Positions 48,201 to 60,200 of a DNA stretch of 64,000 nt are shown here, piece by piece. The translations under genes and the position numbers were made by a program. Numbering within the stretch: the stretch's first letter is position 1; the number at the start of each line of letters is the position of its first letter. The stretch spans positions 41,584,901 to 41,648,900 of the forward strand of contig OX387183.1 in assembly GCA_947561395.2 (NCBI GenBank), given 5' to 3'. This stretch comes from Buxus sempervirens. Its lineage: Eukaryota; Streptophyta; Magnoliopsida; Buxales; Buxaceae. The notes under the pieces were generated by a model. The model worked only from the letters and a program-made list of their open reading frames with translations, was not told the origin of the DNA and made no database searches.

Positions 48201-51200
48201 CTTACTTTTGGACATGTTAATGCTTAAGCCAGCTCATGCTTCAAAGCAAAGCAAAATGCCTTTGAGCCACATGATCTGTTGGTGGATTGGTTTGCAAAAG
48301 ATCAGGATATCATCAGCAAATAAGAGATGATTGACTGCAATGGGTCTTCCAAATGTAATTCCTTCTATTGTACCTCTTTCCGATGCTCTAGTTATCATTC
48401 TGCTAAACACTTCCATTACTATGGTGAATAACAGGGGGGATAAAGGGTCTCCTTGACGTAAACCTCTTGAACTTTTGAAGAAGCCCGCTGCCGCACCATT
48501 AACAAGAACCGGGGTAGTGGTTGTTGAAATACAAGCTGTAATCCAATTCCTCCACTTCTCACCGAAGCCCATACGATTTAGCATGTACATTAAGAACTCC
48601 CAATTTACATGATCATAAGCTTTTTGCAAGTCCAACTTGCACATTACCATGTTTTCTTTTCGCTTCATGCATGAATCAATGCACTCACTAGCCACCATCA
48701 CTCCTTCTTGTAATTGCCTCCCCCCAACAAAAGCCCCTTGAGACTTAGATATTAGGTCTTGAAGCATTGGTTTCAGCTTGTTGGCCAGCAATTTTGCCAA
48801 AATCTTGTACACACTACCGACCAAAATTATTGGTTTATATTCATATATCTTGCATGTACCTTCCTTCTTTGGGATTAAGACGATGAATGTGGCATTCACG
48901 CTTCTCACAAACTTGCCTTTTTTGTGAAATTCCTCAATTGTAGTCATTAGTTCACCTTTAATAGTACTCCAGCACGCCTTGAAAAATGCTAAGGAATACC
49001 CATCCGGAGCTGCAGCTTTGTCCCCCTTAAGTTGTTTTATTACTTCTTTAACCTCCTCCGAGAATGGTTTTTCCAAATCTTCCCTATCCTCCTCCGACAG
49101 TCTATTGAACTCCAAACCATCTACTTTTGGTCTAAAATCTACCTCCTCCTTGTATAAACCTGAAAAGTATTCTGAAATCTTCTTACCAATAACCGCATCC
49201 TCCTCATAAACCCTCCCTTCGATTTCTATCTTATTAATAGAATTTGTTCTTAACCTTGCACTTGCCATTTGATGGAAGAATCTGGTGTTTTTGTCTCCTT
49301 TTAGCCATAGAATTCTTGATTTTTGACGCCAGCAGATCTCCTTCCCTTTGGCCCATGAACTGAACTCTATTTTGAGTCTCTCTCTTCATCCAGTCCATTG
49401 CACATAATACTTCTTCCTCTTCCTTCTTGTCCATCTCCTTGATCTGCTTTAGTAGTGTTTCCATTTGATCATCCACCTTCCCAAATTCCTCCTTATTCCA
49501 CCTCTTGATCTTGTCCTTCAACAATTTCAACTTCCTACTCAGAACATAACTAGGAGTACCTTCCACCTTAAATTCAGCCCACCACTCTTCCACTTTTTAG
49601 TAAAGCCCTCAACCTCCAACCACATATTTTCGAATCTGAATGGGGCAGCTCTTTTGATCTCATTTTCGCAATATAGAATCAAAGGAGTATGGTCAGATGT
49701 TGGTCTTGGCATAATGTCTGCCCATAGACCTGAAAATAATCTCTCCCATTCTACCGATACTAGGAATCTATCAATCTTGGACATCGATGGCAGTGATTTG
49801 TTATTTGACCAAGCATATTTAGCACCTTTCAATGGTATGTCCACCAATGCCAGGTTGTTGATGAAGTCTGAAAATTCCTTCATAGCCATAGAAATCTTCC
49901 TGCATCCTTTCCTTTCTGAAGGGTATCTAATAACGTTGAAATCCCCTCCTATGCACCATGGCAAAACACATCCATGTCTAACTTCAAGTAACTCCTCCCA
50001 TAGATTTGGAAGAAGTGAGTTTGAATTAGGACTGTAAACTCCACTTATGAGCACTGACACCGCCAGCTTCGATATGTACAAGGAGGCTGAGATGGAATAT
50101 GCTTTAATCCATGATTGACACAGATGGATATCAGCACCCTTCCAAGCCATGACTATTCCTCCAGAGCTGCCCCTTGATGGCTGATAGATCCAGCTAATCC
50201 TCTCCTGATCCCAAATACTCCTCATAATTCTGTTATCTATTGTTTCCATTTTGGATTCCTGAAGTAAAACAATGTCTGGATTCCAAGCTCTTAGTAAAGA
50301 TCTCACAGTGTCCCTCCTCTCTACCGCGTTTAACCCTCTTGTGTTCCAAGATAAAACCTTAATCTTCATCAACACCGGTAATCCCCTTCCTACCTTTTTT
50401 TTCTGCAGGTACTATGGACTCCTACTGAACTTGGATTATCCTTCACCAACCAGGTTAATTTCTGTAATTCCCTTGCTGTTTTCTTGTTAATCAGCCTGGT
50501 TTTTGCATGCTGAGCTTCAATGGCTGTGAATAACGCCATGGCTTCCTCTTCGAAGCCTTTGAAGGAAACCCCTAGACATTTACTCATCAGAAGAATTCCT
50601 ATTAGCATTTCAGCCGACTCCTTTTCCTCTTTATTAGGTTCTGAAGATAACGGCCTGGTCTGAGCGTCCATCTGATGGTCCTTTGGAGGAGTTTTGGCAC
50701 AATCATTGGCATTTATATCCTCAGGATATATCATCTGAATAGGCGTGATGATATCATAATGATTGGTCATCTCTGCTCCTCCTCCAATCTGATCTGCTCC
50801 TCCAATCTGATCAGGTTTGACCACGTTTAAAGAGTCGTTACACTGCCTTTTCTTCTCCACCTTAACCTCCTGAGCAGCATCTTCTTCTTGTGAATAAACC
50901 TCCTGCTGGTTAGTCAATAACCTGCTCTGAATCTCCAACTCTTGATTGCCAGGTGAGGACACTGCTGATATGTCCTTGGTCATCTCCCTTGACTCACCCC
51001 CTGCAACAGGTGCCAACTTGGCCTCGGACTTCTTGGTGTATAGGTCTACCGTACCAACCTGATTCCAATTTTCTGTCACGTTTTCAATTCTTGCTTCCTC
51101 AGAAGGATCACCACCGTCAATCATTGATCTAGCGTCCTCCATCTCCTGATGATCACCGTCTAACGAAATCTGTTCTTGAGATTCGACATCTGTGGCTTCT

Positions 51201-54200
51201 TCTTCCACATCGGAATCCATACGCACATGCACTGGATAGTCGCCATCCTCATGGATTGACACATTAGATACAGTAGCACTAATGTCTGAATTTTTGATGG
51301 TCTCCCCCGAGCTCAGATTTCTATCCCAATCTTCTTCATAGACCTTCGAATAGGTTTCTTTAGGCCTTCTTGCCCTGTCGAACTCCTTGTGGTGAATATT
51401 GCCCTCCAACCTGCAAGAGTTACGAACGGCTCCAACTACAACTTCTGACGCAGAATTTCTGGTATTCTTGTCGGAGGCGACTACCTTCCTTGAGGTATGC
51501 GACGAGTTAGACAAAGGGGTTAAAATCTCCGGCCCATGGCCCACATCTTGCTGGACAAAAGTAATGTCTCTCTGTATTGGCCTGTTTAATGGCTGAAATT
51601 GATGTTCTGTTTGGCGGGCTTCATGGTCTCGGCCCCACGAACCAAATGGCCCATTAATTTGAATTTCTTCTGTGACAGGTCCTGCTCCAAATCCTGATTC
51701 TGCTACTCTTCTCCCTGAAGAAACAGGTCTATTTCGTCTGTTCCATCCACCAGCAACCTGCCCCTGTCGCTGACTTCCAACTTGCCTACATCTCTCAAGG
51801 TTTCTTGCCACGTCACCATCTTCTACTCCTCGGAATAAACTACTCCAACTCTTGATCCTGTTTTGCCGGACTTCCGGTACCGGCGAAATGAGAGTTTCAA
51901 ATGATGACGAACCGTCCCAAAGACAAATTGATCTGGGTATCCTCTAGAGAAATCTCTCCCTAACCAGCATGGACACTTGGTAAAGGTCACTTTGCATCAC
52001 ATTTACTTCGCCCACTTTCAGAAGTCCACCAATGACATTACCTATGAGAAGTAATGTTGAGTTTCCCATTAGATGCAGAGGGATGCCTTCGATTTTGATC
52101 CATGTGCCTTCTAGAGGAACGCCTCCTACATTTCTTCCTCCTTCAAGATCCAGTCGATGGAGCCTAACCTTGCCTTTCCTACCAAAGCAGGCCTCTTTCA
52201 TATTAATCAACCTCCTGAAATCAAGGTCTGAATTGGGGAATAGGGTAGCTTTTTTAGAAGATAACCCAGATGGCGAACATGATCTTCCATAAATTTTTTG
52301 AAAATCGGATTGCACCTCTTCCCACCTCATTCTACTGGCCATTTGCTGAAAGATTATCGCTGAGCTCCACTTGTCGTTTGCTGGGAAAACACCGATGACT
52401 GGTGACCAACCTAAATTATGGATTTCAGCCACCACCCCATTGGACCTTATCAAGTCCACCACCGATGGTTCTGCAACTTCTCTGTTTCTGCCTCCGATTT
52501 GAAATAGTCTTTCTTCGAGTGTGCTCCTCCTTTCTCAAAATCTTCTTCAAATCCTTCCAAAGATAATGCCAGTCGCCTGATACGTGGTCCATAGGAAAAA
52601 TCAGACTCCTACTTCTACCATTTTCAAAGGACGACAATTGCAAATACCACCCCCGTCTGTTTGATTTCCTCTCAATAACCAATTTCCTTTCGTTAAACCT
52701 TCTGCTGCCCAACATCTCGTAGCATAAACTCCCTCTAACACTCTTCTATTCAAAATTTTCCAACCATTTGCATTCATCACCTTGGAATATCAACCATCTA
52801 GCATGACCTCCTGAGTTCTCTGTAATACGAACCTCCTTGCATCGACGATTCTCAAATCCTTCCAGAACTATCGACTTCCTTGGAATCTGTTAGTCTATTT
52901 TTAAGCTTCTCTTGCTCGAAGCACCATACTTATCTCCGGCGACCCATGCACCTTCAAGTCGATAAATACGAAGCTCTTTGACAAAACATGAAGCTCTCAG
53001 TGGACAAAAAATCGATAAATAGAAACGAGCTACCCAAGCACCTTTAGCTTCGACGAACGGAATTGACGACCCTTTTGCCTTCATCTCCTTCGATTTGAAT
53101 GAACAGACACGTCGAACCTAAACAACGAACATAGTCGATTCCCCGCACTCTTCAGGTCCGACGAACAGATTCGACGAGCATGAAAATATCAACTCCGAGG
53201 AAACATGAAGCTCTCAGCTCCGACGATACACAGAGTCACGACCCACGCATCATCAGCTCCGACAATACACGACCCATGCTCTTCAGGATTGACACTTTAT
53301 AGCTCCGACCCCATTAATAATAAATTAGTATATTACCATTACCAATTAATTATAAACCTTATTAATTTTTAAATTTTTTTTTCAATTTTCCATATTATTT
53401 TAATATTTTTTATAATTCCAAAAAAATTTTAATATAAAAAAATGATATAAACCCCGATTCTTCAAAATAATTTTTCTATAATAAATAAATTAAATTTATG
53501 AATTTAGTTTGAGAATTTATCTATTTTTTATCCTTTTGTATTGATTTTTGACTAAATGTAATAAAATAAATTAATATTTTTATGAAAAAATATTTGCCGA
53601 CACCCATCTATACATTGGGAGTCCCTAGATATTATATATAAAATTCATGACATTATATAAAGTTTATAGCATTAAAAATAATAAAAAAACGTTTTTAATT
53701 AATTTTTTCGCATTAAATAATTCAAAAAAATAATTATTTTTATAAAAATTAATCCTGGGACACCCATCTGTAGATCGGGTGCCCCTATATACTATATATA
53801 ATTTTCATAAAATAATACAAGGTTTATACAATTAAAATTAATTAAGAAACGAATTTCCATCAATTTTTGAGTAAACAAATGCTAAAAAATAAATCTATCG
53901 ATAGATTGGATGTCAATCTAACATATATCTAATAATCACAGCATTTTATCAAGTTTAGATCAATCTAAATGAAGAAAAAAGTGTTTACCTTCTCGTTACC
54001 AAATGTGTGTTGTATAGGAATTCTTCAATCTCCTATAAATCATTGAAAATCTCTCTCAAATCACTTTTATTACGTAGGGTGATGAGAATAAGAGTGATTT
54101 GAGGTTGATTCAGATGGATTTGGCGGAGAAATCGAAGTTTGGGGGGTTTTCTTCAAGTCTACAAGCCGTCGCTCGCTTTGGGTGAAATTTCGCCCAAATC

Positions 54201-57200
54201 GAGTGACACCTCCCTATTATTCTCTCGCATGCGTGCAAGAGGAAAAATGGGTAAAAAAAAGGTGTTGGCGAAACGTAGCAAAAACACCTCTCGAAATCTT
54301 GCCAGGGAAACTTCCTTGGCAATTTCCCCTAGCGAAACGCATTGCTAGAGGAAAAATATCGAAATTTCGGCCGAAACTGAAAACACTGATCAACATATTT
54401 GGAAAGCCAAAACAGAGGACATAGGTCTGCATATTTGTGTTGCTGATGTAGTCAAATAATGAGTTTTTCTTGGAGCAAGCAAAATATTAGGTTATGGAAG
54501 CACACTGACAAATTTGATTCTCTGATATCTTGTTTAACTGATGGCACAGATGTGCATGTATATGGAACCATAACTTCGAAAGAATACCTTCCAGGCACAT
54601 TACAATATTTTAATTGCTGTAACTAAAACAAATCATGATGCCATGGTGGGGTAGGTCAAGAATCAATGTCATTATTGAAATACAGTGTTCGGTGACATAG
54701 TTTCAAGTTCCTTTGGCGTCTTGGAAAACATGTAGATGATAGGTCCTGATTAGATTTTCATGTTGAATTGACATTCATATTGGTGGATGGTGTCATGATT
54801 TTGTCCGTTTTTGTAGATTTTTATGTTCTACACGGTAATGAATGAATTATTTTGATTGGTGGTCTGAATTATTGCCATCTTGGAGTGATTATTAGAAACA
54901 AGAGGATACATTATATGCAAGCTCCGATTAGGTTTCTCTGCAAGAAACCTTGTGTTTTTGAAGAGCTAGAAATTGGAAAAGGTTGTTGTTGAAGGGCATC
55001 CAAATAGTCTGATTGGGTAGATGTTAGATTAGAAGCATGTCTCTTGAGGTTCTTGCACTTCATCAAGCAATCTAATCTTTTGACATGTGCACCTTGTTCT
55101 TTGTTTCATGATTTACAAATCATTGGTGGAATCATTGCTAAAGGAGTTGAGTCCTTATACAAAAGAGATGGTGAAGTAATTTTTTGTAAATAAAGTTCAA
55201 ATTTATCCCATGTTTTTCTATAAACCCTTCTTAGTGTTTATTTCCCTTTTCAGAAAGAAAATATCTATGTAGGAGCCTTCAAGTTCTAGCATATTTATTG
55301 ACAGGGTGGAACTGTGAAATTATGGATATTTTTTGTGCTTGAATAGTAGAAACTTAGCATTTCGACAGTTATTGGTAAGTGATATGCTTATTTCTTGAAT
55401 TTCCTTACCTAAGAGAGCATCAAGTGCTAGATGGCCGAACTTGAGCTTTGTGGGTGGTTGGGGGTTAAATGGTCTGGATGTCCTATGTTTAAGATAGTGA
55501 ATTACAAATGTCTCAAGCGTAAGAGGGTATCAAACAGGGGATGCACATCTTATTCTCAAGCAGATTTACCAATATGATAAATTGAAGGCCCATAAGTAGT
55601 AATATAGATGGTAAATTTAGTTCGAGATAATGGTGGCTTTGGATGATGAGAAGGAACAGTTAATTCCATGATTTGATCCTAATAAAATTTTTTAAACAAG
55701 TACCAGCTAAGTAAATTTTCAAGTAATCTGTAAATGAGAATATACAACAATATGGAAGGCTTTCATTTCTCCTTTGTAGTTAGCTCTAAGAAATTACATA
55801 AGCAAGCAACTATATGAATACAATCTCAAGTATTGAAGACCATGTAGTTCCCAAGAAACAAAAATGCTCCAATAAAAGGAAAGCCTAACATGTAGTAGAA
55901 ATAGAATGAATGCAAATTTCTTTGTGACCTTGCATTAAGATAAAAAATGATTTGTGTCCTCCTTTACCCTCTTTCAACAATTTACTTATTCTTCTTCCTT
56001 GATGAATCAAATATTTTATTGATGGATCTTAGCCCATAAGAGTCCGAGCGAAAGGCTTTCCCTAGAGATTAATAGGAGTCCAAAGCTAGAATGGCCTTAA
56101 TTTGAGTACCAAAAAAGGCTCCAAATAGGTAAAGTAGACTTGTGGATGGGTACTATTCCAATTTCCAAATCTTCTTCCACCCCTTGCATCGTTCCAAACA
56201 CATTCATTAATGTCCCTATTGTTTTGTTTTGTTTTGTTTTTTTTTTTTTGAATTGAGAGTATTGCATATTTATTACTTCTACTTTTGTAATAGAAATTTT
56301 TGTATTGATTACAAACTGGTAGAAGAGGTGGGAAAACACACACACACGCACACACATATTGCATAGCTTTCCCAACATCGTTCTCTCAAAACCAAATGTG
56401 ATCTTCATGCCTGAAAATGAAATTAATCCCTTTCAGGAAGTCATCATAAAACTTCATGGCTGCCTTCTTGACTCTAGATTGAAGGAGCCAATAACTTTTT
56501 TGTCCCAATTTTTGAAGGAAACTTATATTTTGTTCCAATTGCGGTTCTGCACTTATGCCATTCCTTCACATTAAATCTCTACATCTATCTCTAGAACAAA
56601 GTGTAATTGATCCTCTTAACGTTTTATATGTCTGTATTTCCAATTTTATTTTATTTGATTTATCATTTTTTAATCAGTAAAAGTAAGTATTGCATTAAAT
56701 ACAAGTCTAAGTTGGCAATGCCCTATGTGCATAAAGTATAAAATAGGATGGTACAAAAACAAGAGTAGCCTAAGAATGACTGCTTACAAACTTAGAGTTC
56801 CTCTATTAAACTATAATGCTAGAAAAGGAGACTTCTTTGAATACAATAAAGTTGAAGCATGGTATTTGAAATATTTCCATTTTATTTCCTTTAATGGAGC
56901 CCAGAAACATAATTAAGGGACAAATACTTCACAAGATAGAATCCTTGCCATTTCTTTACTTCCATTGTCAAGAGATTAAGGTGTCATCAAGTTTTTTAGG
57001 CATCTCTTGTGATATGCAAACTTGCATATGAAATATGCCTATAAACTGGAAGATGCTTCGTAATGCAATCTGTGTCAGCTGACATACACCAAGTCTATTT
57101 AACTACTGTGTTCTCTTTTAAAAACAAGTGACCAATTGTCTAATTAGTTATTGAGCTACCAAAAATCAACAAAATCTGGGCCTTTCGGATGATGTTTGAC

Positions 57201-60200
57201 ATACTAAAGTCTATATTGAAGAAAATTTAATGCCATGCATTGTAATTTTTGATCCAAGCCTTGTTGACGCAGTGGACATGTATTAAAAGACTCTTGGGTC
57301 TTCATTTTTACAAGTGACTAAAATGACTTTATTTAAGAAATAAAAGAAGTTCAATTTTGGGAAGCTATTTGCAAACACCACAAAAAGGGCAATGCCGTGT
57401 AGCAAAATTGAAATTCAGGAGGATGATATATTTGAAAAGTACCACAGAAGAGGTACCACTTCCTGGATTGCTGGAATCTGCTAGAACCCAATCTAGTGGG
57501 ATATTTGACTGCAATCTTCTATTCATTATTTTCAATGCCTCCTGCCTTTTGAAGGTTTACTATTACTATGGCCAAAAATGAAGCCTAACCTTCCTTGAGA
57601 TGCATTGCAAAGTATCAGTCATTCAAACTGCAAATTTTGGAGTCATGATTAGTGACGTTGTAGAGAATGTAGTTGCAAGCTTGATTAGGAATCACCAAGT
57701 TAATGACGAAGAATAAGAAGAGAAAGAAGTGGAAAAAAGAAGGCAACAAAAATAGTGGAGAAGAATAGTTGTCATTGATACTAGAGAGAGGTAGGGAGGG
57801 AGGGGGAGAGAGAGAGAGAGAGAGAGGGAGGGAGGGAGGGGGGGGGGGGGGGTGGGAGGGAGGGAGGGAACTAAACAACAATGCATAGATGTCCCACATA
57901 GCTTGATTAAATGAAGTACTAGTAAACTTTAAACAACAATGCACTTGCAAAAAAAGAAAAAGAAAAGGAAAAAAATGAAGTACCAGTGAACTTGTTTAAA
58001 TTCTCTCTAAAGGTTGTGCATAGCTTGCTTGCAATCTCATCAGGTTAGCTTCTACTTTAGTACCCCTGAAATATGTATTTCTAATAAAATGTTGAGGTTA
58101 CTCAATATGTTTATCTCTGTCTTGCTAACCAGATTATACGTAATGCTTATGGCTTTTCTTTTTTCTTTTATTGTATAAACCAAGTGCCCAACATTTATCA
58201 AAAGTACCTGTAACTATAACAGCTCATAAATGCCATGTGCCATTGATCTGAGTCAGCTTGTACACTAAATCTAACAGAAAAGATTGCTTGCTTCTCCATA
58301 TTGGGATTTCCATTAATTTTAAGCAGCCTGATGTAGATCATCTGCCTCTTGCATGCCCAACCAGAGTGGCATTGGTCCATGTGTCTGTTCTCACATGACC
58401 ATGCTTTGTGGAGAATAAGCCTTGTTAGGGACATGCCTTGAAGTCCCTAAGTATTCCCAATACAACTTCAAGCTATGTTCTGAGTGCATGCATGAATAGC
58501 TCATAATTCCCTCTTTTTAATGGTAAATTAAGCTTTAACTATTTCTCTTTAATCAAATATGCCTTCAACGAGCTCTCACTTCGCTCCCCATTGTGTTCTT
58601 TTATAGGTATGCGACTGCAAGTGCACGTACTGATGGTCTTCTTCTGCTTTGTGGAGGGCGGGATGCAAATAATGTGGTGAGTTAAGAACATTTGAGCAGT
58701 TTCTAGGGTTTTTGGATGCTATTTATGGTATATCTTTATAGACTTTGGCTGGTTGATACCTTGTTAGTATGCTCTACATGTATTGGGATATTTAAATGCA
58801 TTACATAAATAGGTTTTATTTATTTTTGTACTTGCACATTTGATAAATGTGAGATATAGCTTCTGAAAGCGGTTACCTAGTTTCTTGTGCTCTTTTGTGG
58901 CTTTTTACCATAGATATTTTATTTAATAAAAAGTGAGAAAAGGATTCAGGATATGGTATTCATCTTGTTTAAGGTTTTATTGTGGAAATAATGTGGCTAA
59001 GGTCCTTTGCAATAGAAATGCATTTTTCTTATGTGACCAATTTTTTTTTTTTTTATTTCCTTTGTGCCTGCTTAAACTTTATTCACTATTTTTTATTCCT
59101 TTCATATGCTTTGATGGATTTTTCATCAAAAGTAGGGTAAAAGAAAAGGGGAGAAGATCAGGATCAGGAATATAGAACACGTTGTTAGTTGTTACATGTC
59201 TGAATCTATTCACTCTAGCTAAGAAATCAATCAAATAGGTGTTGCGTAATAACCCAAATCGAGATAGCAGAAAACAGTAAAAGGAGAAACGAAAAACAAG
59301 AATAATACAAACAATTTACGTGGTTTGGCTTCAAAGCCTACGTCCACGGGAGAAGATGACAGAGATTCACTAAAATCTGGATGCAAGATACAAAGCTGTT
59401 CTTTACAGTAGAAACCCTAAAATCTCATGAACTCAACTTGCAACCCTGAAACTCAACTCCATCGTAACTAGTACCCCAAAAAATTTGGGTCGGGGGCTCT
59501 GCCCCTGAACCCCTAATGGGCCATTTGGCCCTCCATCACCCTACGGGAAGGCCCAATGGATACTGGATATGGTGAAATATAAGACATCTATATTACAATA
59601 GGCGTATCTGAAATGCTTTTCTTTTTCTTCTTGAGGGGGAGAAAAAGGGTCTTATGGAGGGAGCGAACATTTGGGCACATTTCTGATATGAGTCTTCCGT
59701 GGGACTGAATCTTCCATTTTACATATTGATAATTTGAAAGTAGGTCGGTTATTCTTGCATATGCTTCACCTCATTCGTCTCAAGAAGTGATTATTTAACT
59801 GCTACACCTAAATGCTCCTGTTCCCTCTTTAGTCTTTAAAGAAGTGATTATTCTCCATTATCACCTTGTCATCAACATCGCTCTTTACTTATCCCTTGTT
59901 CCACTCAATAGTTTTTTCTTTGCACTGATATCATCTTCTGTTTTTGAAACTACAAGATGCTCATCCGCAACTGTTGAAACTTTATTGGGGTATTCTACAC
60001 TGACTTCTCAAAATTAGAAACCCACTAGCAACATGTTTAATCTAGAAATTCCACCACTTCTTATCTTCTTGCCATATTAATTATTAACTGTGCAGCATTT
60101 TGTCATCATCAATTAGTTCCATGCATCTATCTTATTTCTAGGTTCTGTTTTAATTTCATATCGAAAACAAAAAGTTGACAAGCGTAGATGAAGAAAAACA

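Larger units (their letters stand above)
46455..53320 (-). mobile_element. Near full-length L1 LINE, antisense in BSL intron 6
   Basis: A 10-bp direct repeat TAAATTAGTA at 46445-46454 and 53321-53330 probably is its target duplication. On the minus strand: about 600 bp of 5' leader with repeated GTCGGAGCT words, ORF1 from about 52715, ORF2 endonuclease from 50375, reverse transcriptase, and a zf-RVT-like C-terminal domain ending near 46726. After that comes a 3' UTR ending near 46597 and about 140 bp of extra sequence without a poly(A) tail. It is inactive: ORF1 has at least one frame change and one stop, and ORF2 about four frame breaks. Confidence 0.85.
54441..58606. other. Rest of BSL intron 6, no gene recognised
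   Basis: Mostly unique-looking AT-rich sequence. Small points: T-rich GTTTTGTTTTG tract at 56219-56250, CA repeat at 56337-56358, an L1-tail-like ATCAGTAAAAGTAAGTATTGC at 56672, and a GGGA-rich tract at 57780-57868. Confidence 0.6.

Noticed and set aside
54139-54424. Lys/Arg-rich overlapping frames as a small gene
   Set aside because: Two frames are open at once on the plus strand and others on the minus strand, and no family is recognised. Kept only as an unexplained segment.
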